Part shown: one piece after another, positions 38,501-47,261 of the stretch
How the letters are laid out: every line of letters starts with the position of its first letter
Position numbering within the stretch: the first letter of the stretch is position 1
From: Nostoc sp. CENA543
Lineage (GTDB): Bacteria > Cyanobacteriota > Cyanobacteriia > Cyanobacteriales > Nostocaceae
Assembly (NCBI RefSeq): GCF_002896875.1
Contig: NZ_CP023278.1
Location: 6,013,501 to 6,077,500, forward strand
Length of the DNA: 64,000 bases
Direction: 5' to 3'
The notes under the pieces: model-generated
The model's database searches: none
What the model was told of the DNA's origin: nothing
Seen by the model: the letters and a program-made list of their open reading frames with translations, nothing else
Program-made: the position numbers and the translations under genes

Positions 38501-39071
38501 CGGTGCAGAACAATCCGGTCAAATGGAAGCGATTGGTTTTGATTTATACATGGAAATGTTAGAAGAATCAATCCGAGAAATTCGCGGTCAAGAAATACCC
38601 AAAGTTGACGACACACAAATTGACCTCAACCTCACCGCCTTTATCCCTGCTGATTATATTCCCGATATTGATCAAAAGATGAGTGCGTATCGTGCGGTAG
38701 CAGCAGCAAAATCCAAAGACGAGTTAACGCAGATTGCAGCAGAGTGGGGCGATCGCTATGGTAATTTACCAGTTCCCGCAAATCAACTATTGCGAGTTAT
38801 GGAACTCAAACAACTAGCGAAACAACTAGGATTTAGCCGCATCAAACCAGAAAACAAACAGCACGTTGTTTTAGAAACCCCAATGGAAGAACCAGCATGG
38901 AATTTATTAGCCGCGAACTTACCAGACCATCTCAAGACGCGTTTCGTTTACTCTCCTGGTAAGGTGACAGTACGCGGTTTAGCAGTGTTAAAAGCCGACC
39001 AACAATTGCAGAGTTTAATCGATGCGATGACCAAAATGCAGGGTGCGATCGTAGAAGCAGCCGTTGTTTAA
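35520..39071 (+). CDS. mfd: Transcription-repair coupling factor
   Basis: 1183 aa. Mfd displaces RNA polymerase stalled at DNA damage and recruits UvrA. Layout: UvrB-homology region (about 1-330), CarD-like RNA polymerase-interaction domain ([20 protein letters not shown], about 515-580), SF2 translocase with Walker [16 protein letters not shown] box (IDEEQRFG), [10 protein letters not shown] and [10 protein letters not shown], then a C-terminal TRCF domain. Residues about 112-136 are a repetitive Ser-Gln-Gln-Ser-Ile-Val-Asn stretch encoded by a heptamer array, so the protein carries a roughly 25-residue insert in the N-terminal module. Reading frame otherwise normal. Confidence 0.97.
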   Translation: MAFSSIVRALGRSPLTTELLSKLNRQQELRLNGIPRLPKGLVASALAQNSQRNLFVVCATLEEAGRAYAQLEAMGWQTVHFYPTSEASPYEPFDPETEMTWGQMQVLADLVKSQQSIVNSQESIVNSQQSIVNSREFNKIAVVATVGALQPHLPPPGAFTPLCLTLKKGMEFDLDAFSEKITLLGYERVPLVETEGQWSRRGDIVDVFPVSSELPVRLEWFGDEIEQIREFDPSTQRSALDKVTQITLTPTSFTPIILDALKGNAKFQAMSSDFSSDSELDSESGIIEGSRRFLGLAYEKPASILDYLPEDTLIAIDEPEQCHAHSDRWVENAEEQWSLGTGEYDLGSLQLPKIHRCFDDCLADVTRFKTIYLSELAEENNGMNLASRRVPVTPHQFAKLADTLRQERDRNFSIWLISAQPSRSVSLLQEHDCPAQFIPNPRDYQAIDKLQINHIPVALKYSGLAELEGFILPTFRLVVVTDREFYGQHSLATPSYIRKRRKAASKQVDPNKLRPGDYVVHKSHGVGKFVKLESLTINDETRDYIVVQYADGLLRVAADQVGSLSRFRSTGDKAPELHKMTGKAWENTKNRVRKAIKKLAVDLLKLYAARSQQQGFAYPQDMPWQEEMEDSFPYQATTDQLKAVQDVKRDMESDRPMDRLVCGDVGFGKTEVAIRAIFKAVTSGKQVALLAPTTILTQQHYHTLKERFAPYPVNVGLLNRFRTAEERRDIQKRLATGELDVVVGTHQLLGKGVNFKDLGLLVIDEEQRFGVNQKEKIKTLKTQIDVLTLSATPIPRTLYMSLSGIREMSLITTPPPTRRPIQTHLSPMNPETIRSAIRQELDRGGQVFYVVPRVEGIEETTGKLREMIPGGRFAIAHGQMDESELESTMLTFSNGEADILVCTTIIESGLDIPRVNTILIEDAHKFGLSQLYQLRGRVGRAGIQAHAWLFYPKQRALSDAARQRLRAIQEFTQLGSGYQLAMRDMEIRGVGNLLGAEQSGQMEAIGFDLYMEMLEESIREIRGQEIPKVDDTQIDLNLTAFIPADYIPDIDQKMSAYRAVAAAKSKDELTQIAAEWGDRYGNLPVPANQLLRVMELKQLAKQLGFSRIKPENKQHVVLETPMEEPAWNLLAANLPDHLKTRFVYSPGKVTVRGLAVLKADQQLQSLIDAMTKMQGAIVEAAVV
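35856..35925. repeat. In-frame heptamer array inside mfd
   Basis: Ten tandem AGTCAAN heptamers in the coding sequence. Three heptamers equal seven codons, so the array encodes a 7-residue periodic peptide (SQQSIVN). Confidence 0.95.
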
Positions 39072-39196
39072 TACTATATAGTTCTAAATTAAATAGTTTT
39101 GCATGAACATGGGATGATTTCTTTTAACATCGAATTTCATCCCTCAATTCAGCAGCAAGCCCTAAATAGTGGGGATAAAACTCCCTATTTCTTCCA

Positions 39197-40035
39197 ATGA
39201 CCACATTCTTATTTTGGAATATAAATAAAAAGCCATTAATCAAAGAAATTAGTAATCTTTGCAGAATATATGATGTTGACATTTTAATATTGGCAGAATC
39301 CAATATTTCTGATGTGGATATTTTATTAAACATAAATTCCGGCAAAGAGCGAGTTTATTTAGCGTTATTTAATATTTTATCGACAAGAATCAAATTTTAC
39401 TTTAGATATCCGTCAGAATGTGTAGAACCAGTTGCAGATGAAGGATACATATCTATTAGAAGGCTATCACCGCCTGTTGGCAATGATATTCTGGTAGCAG
39501 GGATTCATCTTTCTAGCAAACTTCGTATGACAGAAGATGATCAAAAATTCCAAGCAGCAAGAATGGCTGAAGTCATCAGAGAAGCCGAGGTAAGAGTTAA
39601 ACATGAAAGAACTATAGTCATTGGCGACTTCAACATGAATCCATTCGAGGCTGGCGTTGTTGCAGCAGACGGTTTTCATGCGGTAATGGATCAAAATATT
39701 GCTCGTCAGCGTAGCCGAACCGTACAAGGAAAAGAAAAATTATTTTTTTTACAATCCTATGTGGGGCAAAATGGGCGATACAACTCCTGAACCTCCAGGG
39801 ACGTATTTCTATCCAAGTTCTGGTTATGTCAACTACTTTTGGAACACTTTTGACCAAGTTTTATTAAGACCCGATTTATTAGACTTTTTTAGTCCAGAAA
39901 ATTTAAAAATTATCTCTGATATTGATGGCAAAAGCTTATTAACATCTAAATAATAAAATTTCAACTGCTTATTCTGATCATCTACCAATAGTTATTCAAC
40001 TTAATAATGAGAGGATTTATGATGTCTCCCAATAA
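39197..40035 (+). pseudogene. EEP-family nuclease/phosphatase gene, two frameshifts
   Basis: Endonuclease/exonuclease/phosphatase fold. The readable pieces run across three frames: residues with LAESN and GDFNMNPFE in the first (from ATG 39197), then FFYNPMWGK and NTFDQVLLRPDLLDF in the second, and the family's closing SDHLPIVIQL motif in the third (near 39973). The first shift lies in a run of 8 T (39743-39750); removing one T restores the frame. The second lies at AAA (39948-39950); removing one A joins LLTS to NNKISTAYSDHLP. Corrected length about 278 aa. All main catalytic motifs (E, D-N, D, H) would then be present. Real decay, phase variation or homopolymer sequencing errors are all possible. 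Confidence 0.8.
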
Positions 40036-40441
40036 TAAAAATCTGTGGGGCGAACTGCCGAAAAATGTAGAGGTGCGTACACCTTATTTAATTTTAAAGG
40101 AACAAGCCTCTATTCTCACACAAATGACAAAAGGATTGCTCATAGGTGAAGTTGATAGAAAACCTGTCTTACAAAATGTTTTTATTGCCAGGCTAAGAAT
40201 AAGAGTCCCAGAACTCAATAGCTATACCTACTCGGTAGTGGACGTTCAATATCCACTGAAACTTTATCCTTTGGTTATTAAAGATTACACTAGCTCTGAG
40301 CAAGAAATCCAATGTTCTTCTGAACAAGAGTTTGAAGTAACTCTTGGTAAAATATTGTCGTCAGATCAAGTAAAAAGAGTTATATCAACATTACTAGCTG
40401 AAATTCAGTCAGGTGATAAAGTGCAGGAGGAGACTTTTTAA
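40019..40441 (+). CDS. Unknown protein linked to the EEP gene
   Basis: 140 aa from the ATG at 40019, with AGAGGATTT before it; ATG 40007 and 40022 are alternatives. The start overlaps the ancestral end of the EEP gene (stop at 40033-40035), so the two were translationally coupled. The sequence has no motif that I recognise: a mixed alpha/beta pattern with beta-like stretches (VFIARLRIRVPEL, YSVVDVQYPLKLYPLVI) and a charged helix at the end. Possibly an immunity or regulatory partner of the nuclease-like protein; this is a guess from position. Confidence 0.65.
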   Translation: MMSPNNKNLWGELPKNVEVRTPYLILKEQASILTQMTKGLLIGEVDRKPVLQNVFIARLRIRVPELNSYTYSVVDVQYPLKLYPLVIKDYTSSEQEIQCSSEQEFEVTLGKILSSDQVKRVISTLLAEIQSGDKVQEETF

Positions 40442-40442
40442 T

Positions 40443-40783
40443 ATGTCTACTAAAGCGTTAGTTGATGGCAAATCGCAGAGGCGACTGCGATGGAAGGTGC
40501 TAAACGATCTACGGTAATGCCAGAAATGCCACCGCCGTTATTGGTGGTTGAAGTGGTGAGTCCCAATCAGAGTAGTCGTGATTATCGCTACAAGCGATCA
40601 GAGTATGCGGCGCGGGGTATACCTGAGTATTGGATTGTTGATTCGATACAAGAACAAGTGACGGTTCTGGAATGGGTAGAGGGTTTTTATGAAGAGAAAG
40701 TGTATGTAGGGGATAACGCGATTACTTCATTGGTATTTCCTAATCTCAAGTTGACTGCTGCTCAAGTTTTGCATTGTCATTAA
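40443..40783 (+). pseudogene. Uma2-family (DUF820) endonuclease gene, front half deleted
   Basis: A strong ribosome site (AGGAGGAG) and ATG at 40443 open a frame that ends after 24 codons. A second frame from about 40466 continues with typical Uma2 sequence (IAEATAMEGAKRSTV, LLVVEVVSPNQSSRDYRYK, EYAARGIPEYWIVD) to the stop at 40783. The N-terminal half of the usual 190-aa protein is missing and the frames do not match, so a deletion joined the start to the C-terminal part. The remaining part keeps E and K of the PD-(D/E)xK core but lacks the first acidic residue. Confidence 0.8.
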
Positions 40784-40875
40784 TGAGGATTTAATGAGTT
40801 CGTAAGGATGCTGGGGTAGTCATTACGCACTTCGGTTTATCATGGGGATCAGGACATGATTAAAGGATGAGAGTG

Positions 40876-41577
40876 ATGAAAATGACCAGTCAATTGCTGT
40901 CAGGATGTTTGAAAGCCTTTAGCTGTGTATCACTGAGTATCCTTCCCCTAGTTCTGTCAACTCCGGCTCAAGCACAAGAACAATCACCAGCAAAGTCAGC
41001 TTGTCAGTCAGCTTTAAGTACCCCCCAAAAGAAGTCACAAGTTAAACAACCACAAAAGATTGCACAGTTTCAAGATAATACATCACAGGAGCGATCGCTG
41101 CTGGTGCAACAAGCTAATAATTTATACAATCAGCGTAATTTCCCAGGCGCACAAAAAGCCCTGTGTCAACTTGTGAAAAAATATCCTAAAGATACTTTCG
41201 CACACTATCAATTAGGTAATGTCTTTGCGCGTCTCCAGCAACCAGAAGCCGCTATTAGTTCTTACCGTGAAGCTATTCGCATCAACTCTAAATATGCGTT
41301 AGCTTATAATGCGATTGGTGCAGTTTACGCTAACCAAAGTCGTTGGGATGAAGCTATTACAGAATTTAAGAAGGCTTTAGAAATTAATCCCGAATATGGT
41401 GACGCACTGATTAATTATGGTCAGGTGTTGTGGCAAATAAATCAAAGAGAGCAAGCACAAGCTTCTTTAGAAAAGGCTTTAAATATCTTTAAAAAACAAC
41501 AGCGAAACGAGAAAGTTTACCAAGTTGAGCAAATTTTGCAACGTCTGAAAACTTCAGATAATCCTGGTGTTTCATGA
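40876..41577 (+). CDS. Secreted TPR-repeat protein
   Basis: 233 aa from the ATG at 40876 (AAAGGA upstream); nearby ATGs at 40867 and 40882 are alternatives. Signal peptide with cleavage expected after TPAQA. Then a Gln/Lys-rich linker, and at least three tetratricopeptide repeats from about residue 75 (NLYNQRNFPGAQKALCQL, AHYQLGNVFARLQQPEAAI, AYNAIGAVYANQSRWDEAI, ALINYGQVLWQINQREQA). Such proteins act as scaffolds in the periplasm; the partner is unknown. Monocistronic. Confidence 0.85.
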   Translation: MKMTSQLLSGCLKAFSCVSLSILPLVLSTPAQAQEQSPAKSACQSALSTPQKKSQVKQPQKIAQFQDNTSQERSLLVQQANNLYNQRNFPGAQKALCQLVKKYPKDTFAHYQLGNVFARLQQPEAAISSYREAIRINSKYALAYNAIGAVYANQSRWDEAITEFKKALEINPEYGDALINYGQVLWQINQREQAQASLEKALNIFKKQQRNEKVYQVEQILQRLKTSDNPGVS

Positions 41578-41635
41578 TGCCGATTGATAATGGATTCTAA
41601 ACTTTTTAAAGACGCGACTTATCACGTCTCTATAA

Positions 41636-42898
41636 TTATTCAACGGCTAAAATACCTTTCTGCTCGTAAATTGGTCTGACTAATCTTGTCAATCCTGGTA
41701 ATTGTCTATGAAAAATTACAGAACCAATTATACAAACTATCCCATCAATAATTAAGGTGTTAGGCGCGCCTATATGACTAGCTAACCATCCTCCTAATAA
41801 ATTACCTACGGGTATCATGCCTAAAAATGACATGGTATACAAACTCATTAATCTACCGCGTTTGTCTTCATCGACGATGGTTTGCAAAAATGTATTACTA
41901 GCGGCTATTTGTAAAATTGTGCCTAAACCGACAAATAACATTGTAAATAGAGACAAAGGTAAGTATCGAGAAACAGCAAAGGCAATTAATCCTACACCTA
42001 AAATTGCTGGTGCGATCGCAATTAATTTCCCAATACCAACAATACTTCTACGGGTAGCTAAATAAATTCCCCCAGATAAAGCTCCCAATCCTGAAGCAGC
42101 CATCAAAAATCCCAAGGTTTCTGCTCCACCTTCTAAAATTGTCTCAGCAAAAATCGGCACTAAAATAGTGTTTTGTAACCCCATTAAACTCACTAAAGTT
42201 GATAGTAATAAAATAGCTCGGATGGGTGGAAACCTAAAAGCATAGACAAATCCTTCTGCGACTTTTTGTAGTGGATTACCTGGAGTTACTGCTATTTTTA
42301 AGGGCTTGACATTCATCGCCAATAAGCCGCCGATAACCGCAATATAGCTGAGTCCATCTACTAGAAAACAGTAAGCTACACCAATCTGAGCTATTAATAA
42401 ACCGCCAATGGCTGGGCCGATTAATCGCGCGCCGTTAATCATAGTGGAATTAATGGCGATCGCATTGGCTAAATCATCTCTGCGTTCCACTAATTCGGGA
42501 ACAAATGCTTGTCTAGCCGGTGCATCCAAGGCGTTAATAAATCCCTGCAATAAGCTTAAGGCGATGATGTGCCAGATTTGCACAACCCCTGTGAAAACTA
42601 ATACCGCTAATGCTAGAGATTGAATCATCGCTAGGATTTGGGTAGCAATTAAGGTACGATACCGTGAAAATCTATCGACGAATACCCCACCAAAGGGAGC
42701 AAGAAAGAAGTTAGGAATTTGACTAGTAAATCCCACTAGCCCCAACATCAATGCTGAGTGTGTCAAACCATACACTAGCCAAACCGTAGCTAGTTGCGTC
42801 ATCCATGTCCCAATTAGAGAAATCCCTTGTCCTACAAAAAACAGACGGTAATTTCTGGATCTAAATGCAGGTAGTTGCAGCTGTTTTTGATAATTCAT
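41636..42898 (-). CDS. MFS transporter, probable multidrug-type exporter
   Basis: 420 aa with about 12 hydrophobic segments, N-terminus FRSRNYRLFFVGQGISLIG and the loop motif GGVFVDRFSRYR between helices 2 and 3, as in EntS/MFS_3-type exporters. Substrate unknown. It lies downstream of a MarR-family regulator on the same strand; both are preceded by copies of the same TTAG-x-GTACGTAGTATT sequence, which suggests that MarR controls both. Confidence 0.9.
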   Translation of the reverse strand: MNYQKQLQLPAFRSRNYRLFFVGQGISLIGTWMTQLATVWLVYGLTHSALMLGLVGFTSQIPNFFLAPFGGVFVDRFSRYRTLIATQILAMIQSLALAVLVFTGVVQIWHIIALSLLQGFINALDAPARQAFVPELVERRDDLANAIAINSTMINGARLIGPAIGGLLIAQIGVAYCFLVDGLSYIAVIGGLLAMNVKPLKIAVTPGNPLQKVAEGFVYAFRFPPIRAILLLSTLVSLMGLQNTILVPIFAETILEGGAETLGFLMAASGLGALSGGIYLATRRSIVGIGKLIAIAPAILGVGLIAFAVSRYLPLSLFTMLFVGLGTILQIAASNTFLQTIVDEDKRGRLMSLYTMSFLGMIPVGNLLGGWLASHIGAPNTLIIDGIVCIIGSVIFHRQLPGLTRLVRPIYEQKGILAVE

Positions 42899-42997
42899 GA
42901 ATTATGTTTACTGAATCGAATTGTGGAATGGTTTCTGTATCAAAGTGAATATTTTAAATACGTAATATACAGAAACTATAGTTTTTTATGCTAAAAA

Positions 42998-43014
42998 TTA
43001 GCGTACGTAGTATT
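42998..43014. promoter_or_regulatory. Candidate MarR operator upstream of the MFS gene
   Basis: TTAGCGTACGTAGTATT, matching the copy before marR at 16 of 17 positions. A related TACGTAATAT lies at 42959-42968, closer to the MFS start. Confidence 0.5.
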
Positions 43015-43069
43015 TTCTGAAAAAAACAGTATGATTTCTTCACCCAGTTGGATGATAAAGCCGCAATAC

Positions 43070-43537
43070 TTAAGATAGGTTAGCGATCGCCTGATTGAGA
43101 ATTTGGGAAAACATTTCACGATCAGCTATGGAAACACCTTGCATAGCCTCTTCACGCACCTCTGCTGCAATTGGGGGTAAGACAGTTTCCAATTCCTTGC
43201 CAGCGTCAGTTAGCCAAATCCGCCAAATTCTGCGATCGTGCGTATCCCGTTCGCGACGCACTAAACCGCGTTCTTCCATCCTGTCTAGTACCCCCGTGAG
43301 AGTACCCCCGACTTGTTGCAATTTTTCCCCAATGCTAGAAGTCGGTAAACCATCTTCTTGCCACAAACAGCATAGAACTAACCAATGAAATGGTGTCAAT
43401 CCGAATGGTTCTAATCTTTCAGTGAATTTGCGACTTAGTAATTGTGAAAGCAGTTTAATTCTATAACCCAAGTTGTATGGCGCGAGATTTTGTTGCCATG
43501 ATGCCAATGTAGAAGAATGATCGGGTTGAGCAATCAT
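43070..43537 (-). CDS. MarR-family transcriptional regulator
   Basis: 155 aa. Winged-helix protein: recognition region LPTSSIGEKLQQVGGTLTGVLDRMEERGLVRRE followed by the wing with conserved D-R (DTHDRRIWRIWLTDAGKE), flanked by dimerisation helices. Such regulators usually repress an adjacent exporter and release DNA on binding a small molecule. A 17-bp candidate operator lies 12 bp upstream of its start and another before the downstream MFS gene, so autoregulation is likely. Confidence 0.93.
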   Translation of the reverse strand: MIAQPDHSSTLASWQQNLAPYNLGYRIKLLSQLLSRKFTERLEPFGLTPFHWLVLCCLWQEDGLPTSSIGEKLQQVGGTLTGVLDRMEERGLVRRERDTHDRRIWRIWLTDAGKELETVLPPIAAEVREEAMQGVSIADREMFSQILNQAIANLS

Positions 43538-43548
43538 TGAAAAATTAT

Positions 43549-43565
43549 TTAGTGTACGTAGTATT
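43549..43565. promoter_or_regulatory. Candidate MarR operator upstream of marR
   Basis: TTAGTGTACGTAGTATT, in the same orientation as the copy at 42998-43014 and centred on the palindrome TACGTA. Confidence 0.5.
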
Positions 43566-43613
43566 AATCATAAATTGATTTGACATTTTTAGCAATATTT
43601 TGGGAATTGGGCA

Positions 43614-45254
43614 TTATTTACTGGGTAGAACTTGAATTAATTTGTAGTCTTGGATGGAACCGATGACGCGGTGTGGTCTGCTGGATAATTGGGATGGTGT
43701 GGCTTTGTAAACCCAAGCATAGCTAGGGGTGGAGAGTTGGGTAATTGTCTCTACCCTTTGACCGTGAGTGGGGGTATAAAATCTGAGGAGGACGGCATTT
43801 TTACCACCCATATTGACGAAGTGAACCGGGTGAGTTTGTAAAATCGAGGCGATCGCGCTTTGATGTAAGAAAGTTCTGTAATTAGGGTTATAGTCACTCA
43901 ATAAGCCCAAACTCCCCACCATAGCCAAAGCTAACCAACAGGGAATTAACCAACCTGCTATCCAATAGTTAGCGGTGAGAAACGTATAACCAAAGCGGTG
44001 ACGCATATCCCAGACTATGGGCAAGATTAACCAACTTAAACCAACAATTAAACCGATGGGTGAGTATTTGCGATCGCCCCAAGCAAATACCAATATAGCT
44101 GCAACTATCGATAAAAAGCCTAGTAAAGCAGACGCATAGCTCAAAAATCGGGGAATATTAGCTTTTTGTAGTAAATGTTTTTTCTTGGTATATCCCAATT
44201 CATAAACTCTACCCAACCAGTCTAAACCAATTGCTGCGAGTAAAGCGATAAATGGGTGTAGTGGTAAACTATAGTGTGATAATCTTGTCGAAAAAATACT
44301 CAATTCCCCAAATAAAACTATAGGAAAACCAACGAGTATTAGTTGATAATTAGGGATAGGGCGGCGAATAACTAAAAATAAACCCAAAAGACTCAAAAAC
44401 ACCCAAGGGAAAGCCTTAAGCGGCACATTCCAAAAGTAGAAAATAAAGTTATTCCCCTGACGTTCTTCAGAACCCAACTCAACAACAAAGCCAAATAAAG
44501 CAGCAAAGCTATCATTACCATAACGCTGCCAATTAAACCATAACCAAAGTAAAGTCGGGATTAAGCCTACAAATAAGCCTAGATATAAGCAAGGGTTAGT
44601 GAGATGTTGATGACGACGATGTTTAATAATTAGATATGGCGATAAAGCAACAGTTGGCAGAACAATCATAAAGCTTCTCATCAAGAAGCCTAGACTTAAA
44701 CTGCACCCAGCAATAAATCCTAAAATATATTTATATTTCGGATGTTCTTCTGCTTGAATAAAACTATAAATAGCTAAAAGTATCAGAAAAATAGTTGGTA
44801 TATCAGGCGTACCTAACCGACAGTATTGCAGCCAGAGAAATTCTACACTCAAAATTGCACTAGCTAGCCAAGCTAACTTTTTACCTAGCATGATTTTGCC
44901 TATTTCATAGGTGAGCAATAGGCAAAAAATACCAAATATCATGTTAGGTAATCTGGTACTAAATTCGCTAATTCCTAATAACTTATAGAAAACTGCAACT
45001 AACCAATAGAACCCAGGTGTTTTATGATGAGCATTACCCCAAGGTGCAATCCAATCACCAGAATCATACATCTGACGGGCGCGCCACGCATATAACCCCT
45101 CATCATGCGCCATGACGCTACTTTCCCCTGAGTTGAAAACTAATAGGGGAATTGTCCAAACCAGCAAACTCCCATAGGGAAATATGGCTGACTCGCTGAT
45201 TTTCCGCCAAAGAGGTGGTAAAAATTTTAGCCTATACAACACGGGATGCTGCAT
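43614..45254 (-). CDS. GT39-family (ArnT/PMT-like) membrane glycosyltransferase
   Basis: 546 aa with about 11-12 hydrophobic segments. The first periplasmic loop has the acidic motif HDEGLYAWRARQMYDSGDW, which in GT39 enzymes holds the catalytic Asp/Glu; HHKTPGFYW and RLPNMIFG follow, as in ArnT. The enzyme should transfer a sugar from a polyprenyl-phosphate donor to a lipid, glycan or protein outside the membrane. No donor-synthesis gene is adjacent. Confidence 0.88.
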   Translation of the reverse strand: MQHPVLYRLKFLPPLWRKISESAIFPYGSLLVWTIPLLVFNSGESSVMAHDEGLYAWRARQMYDSGDWIAPWGNAHHKTPGFYWLVAVFYKLLGISEFSTRLPNMIFGIFCLLLTYEIGKIMLGKKLAWLASAILSVEFLWLQYCRLGTPDIPTIFLILLAIYSFIQAEEHPKYKYILGFIAGCSLSLGFLMRSFMIVLPTVALSPYLIIKHRRHQHLTNPCLYLGLFVGLIPTLLWLWFNWQRYGNDSFAALFGFVVELGSEERQGNNFIFYFWNVPLKAFPWVFLSLLGLFLVIRRPIPNYQLILVGFPIVLFGELSIFSTRLSHYSLPLHPFIALLAAIGLDWLGRVYELGYTKKKHLLQKANIPRFLSYASALLGFLSIVAAILVFAWGDRKYSPIGLIVGLSWLILPIVWDMRHRFGYTFLTANYWIAGWLIPCWLALAMVGSLGLLSDYNPNYRTFLHQSAIASILQTHPVHFVNMGGKNAVLLRFYTPTHGQRVETITQLSTPSYAWVYKATPSQLSSRPHRVIGSIQDYKLIQVLPSK

Positions 45255-45362
45255 AAATTGGTAGAAGTATCCAGCTTTTATTAAAATATGTTAAATATAG
45301 CCTGCTCAAAGAATACCCGAAGTTGCACAGCTTTAGTTAAAAAACTTTTCTGAATCAAAATT

Positions 45363-46013
45363 ATGTTACTAAAACCTGATCAACGGCTCAAATTAGACGA
45401 TACAGACGACAAGCTATTTTACTCCTATCCCCGCTTCGTCACCCATGTTGATGAAGGTTTTATCCAACAGCTAACAGACTTATATAGAGAAAGACTCCAA
45501 CCCAACACCCGCATACTTGATATGATGAGCAGTTGGGTGTCTCATTTACCAGATGAGATAAAATTTGCCCATGTGGAGGGACACGGACTCAACGCTGAAG
45601 AATTAGCCCGTAATCCCCGCTTAAATCATTATTTCGTCCAAAATCTTAACGAAAATCCCGCCTTACCTCTGCCAGATCAAGATTTTGATGCTGTAATTAA
45701 TTGTGTTTCCGTACAATATTTACAGTACCCAGAAGCCATTTTTTCGGAAATTCACCGCATCTTGAAACCTGGTGGTGTAGCAATTTTTAGCTTTTCTAAT
45801 CGGATGTTCTTTCAAAAAGCCATTCAAGCTTGGCGGGATAACTCCGAACAAGGGCGAGTGGAATTAGTGAAACGTTACTTTACCTCTGTACCAGGATTTA
45901 CCACACCAGAGATTATTGCCAGTAAATCTACTGCACCCAATTTCCTGCAATGGTTGGGTGTACCAGGGGGAGATCCATTTTATGCTGCGATCGCCTATCG
46001 ACAAAATTTATAA
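45363..46013 (+). CDS. SAM-dependent methyltransferase, class I-like
   Basis: 216 aa. Late motifs are typical (LPLPDQDFDAVINCVSVQYL, EIHRILKPGGVAIFSFSNRMF), but motif I is altered: ILDMMSSWVSHLP replaces the usual DxGxGxG, a form that I recall in a subgroup of cyanobacterial and plastid homologues. Target unknown. Single gene divergent from the GT39 gene. Confidence 0.82.
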   Translation: MLLKPDQRLKLDDTDDKLFYSYPRFVTHVDEGFIQQLTDLYRERLQPNTRILDMMSSWVSHLPDEIKFAHVEGHGLNAEELARNPRLNHYFVQNLNENPALPLPDQDFDAVINCVSVQYLQYPEAIFSEIHRILKPGGVAIFSFSNRMFFQKAIQAWRDNSEQGRVELVKRYFTSVPGFTTPEIIASKSTAPNFLQWLGVPGGDPFYAAIAYRQNL

Positions 46014-46065
46014 ATTCAGTATTCAATTTTAGTAGCGTGGCAAGCCTAAAATGATGCAAAAAAAT

Positions 46066-46101
46066 TGTAGGTTGGGTTGACGTAAGGAAACCCAACCTAC
46101 A
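46066..46101. repeat. Inverted repeat after the methyltransferase gene
   Basis: Perfect 13-bp arms TGTAGGTTGGGTT / AACCCAACCTACA with a 10-bp loop. A dispersed Nostoc-type palindrome that may also act as a terminator. Confidence 0.8.
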
Positions 46102-46275
46102 TCTAATACACTATTTTAGCTGTGTCAGTCCACTACTTATACTTACATTTGTTCTCCAAATCAAATCAAATTTCTATAGCAATGATTTGTAAAAAATTAT
46201 AAATATTTGCCTTGCAAGCAGTATTTATGCTGACTTGGTACCGATAGACAATTAGTGTACCAGGAGAATAAAAAT

Positions 46276-47112
46276 ATGCGTAATATTCCTAATAATTATA
46301 ACGGTAACTCTAGATATGGTTTCTACTTGGGTGGTGGGATATTGTTCCTATTTTTAGCTATAATATTTCGCCCGTTTACAATTGTAAATGCTGGTGAACG
46401 TGGTGTAGTCATGCAGTTTGGCAAAGTCCAAGACACAGTTTTAGATGAAGGACTACATACTATTATGCCGGGTGTGACATCTGTACGCAGAATTAGTGTG
46501 CGTGTACACCAAAATACTTTTCAAGCTGATGCGGCTTCTAAAGACTTGCAACAGTTGAAAACAGAATTGGCTGTTAACTGGCACATTGACCCCAGTAAAG
46601 TCAATAAGGTATTTCAACAAGTCGGAGACAAAGAACAAATAGTCACGGGTATCATTACGCCAGCCGTATCAGAGGTTTTAAAAGCTGCGACTGCTAAAAA
46701 AACGGCTGAAGAGATTATTACAAGACGCACAGAATTAAAAGCAGAAATTGATAAGAATTTAAAAGATAGGTTACAGGCTTATGGTTTGATAGTTGATGAT
46801 GTTTCTCTGGTAAATTTTGCTTTTTCACCGGAGTTTAGCAGAGCGATTGAATCTAAACAAATAGCAGAACAAGAAGCCAAGCAAGCAGAATTTATTGCCA
46901 AGAAAGCAACTCAAGAAGCTCAAGCTGAGGTTAACCGCGCTAAAGGTCAGGCTGAGGCACAACGATTACAAAGGCTAACTTTAACGCCGGAGTTGTTACA
47001 AAAGCAAGCAATCGAAAAATGGGACGGTAAATTCCCAATGGTGATGAACGGTAATGGTTCTTTACCGTTGATTAATATCAATCCTGGTAATTTGTCTAAC
47101 AATAATAATTAA
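46276..47112 (+). CDS. Prohibitin/SPFH (band 7) membrane protein
   Basis: 278 aa from the ATG at 46276, which has AGGAG eleven bases upstream; a GTG at 46255 is the only longer option. One N-terminal transmembrane segment (YLGGGILFLFLAIIF), then the SPFH domain (NAGERGVVMQFGKVQ, LDEGLHTIMPGV), then a long Glu/Lys/Ala coiled coil (about 190-240) and a Gly/Asn-rich tail. Prohibitins form ring assemblies on membranes and regulate proteases; the role in cyanobacteria is unclear. Confidence 0.93.
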   Translation: MRNIPNNYNGNSRYGFYLGGGILFLFLAIIFRPFTIVNAGERGVVMQFGKVQDTVLDEGLHTIMPGVTSVRRISVRVHQNTFQADAASKDLQQLKTELAVNWHIDPSKVNKVFQQVGDKEQIVTGIITPAVSEVLKAATAKKTAEEIITRRTELKAEIDKNLKDRLQAYGLIVDDVSLVNFAFSPEFSRAIESKQIAEQEAKQAEFIAKKATQEAQAEVNRAKGQAEAQRLQRLTLTPELLQKQAIEKWDGKFPMVMNGNGSLPLININPGNLSNNNN

Positions 47113-47261
47113 TATTCAATAATGAAAGCGATCGCCTATTTTCCATAGACACAAAACTAACCATATCAGAAATAACCGCAACCGCCGATGCACAATTATC
47201 TTAGACTATACAAAAACATAGCTCGGCGGTTCAACGTCACAAAATTACAATCATTCCTCAA

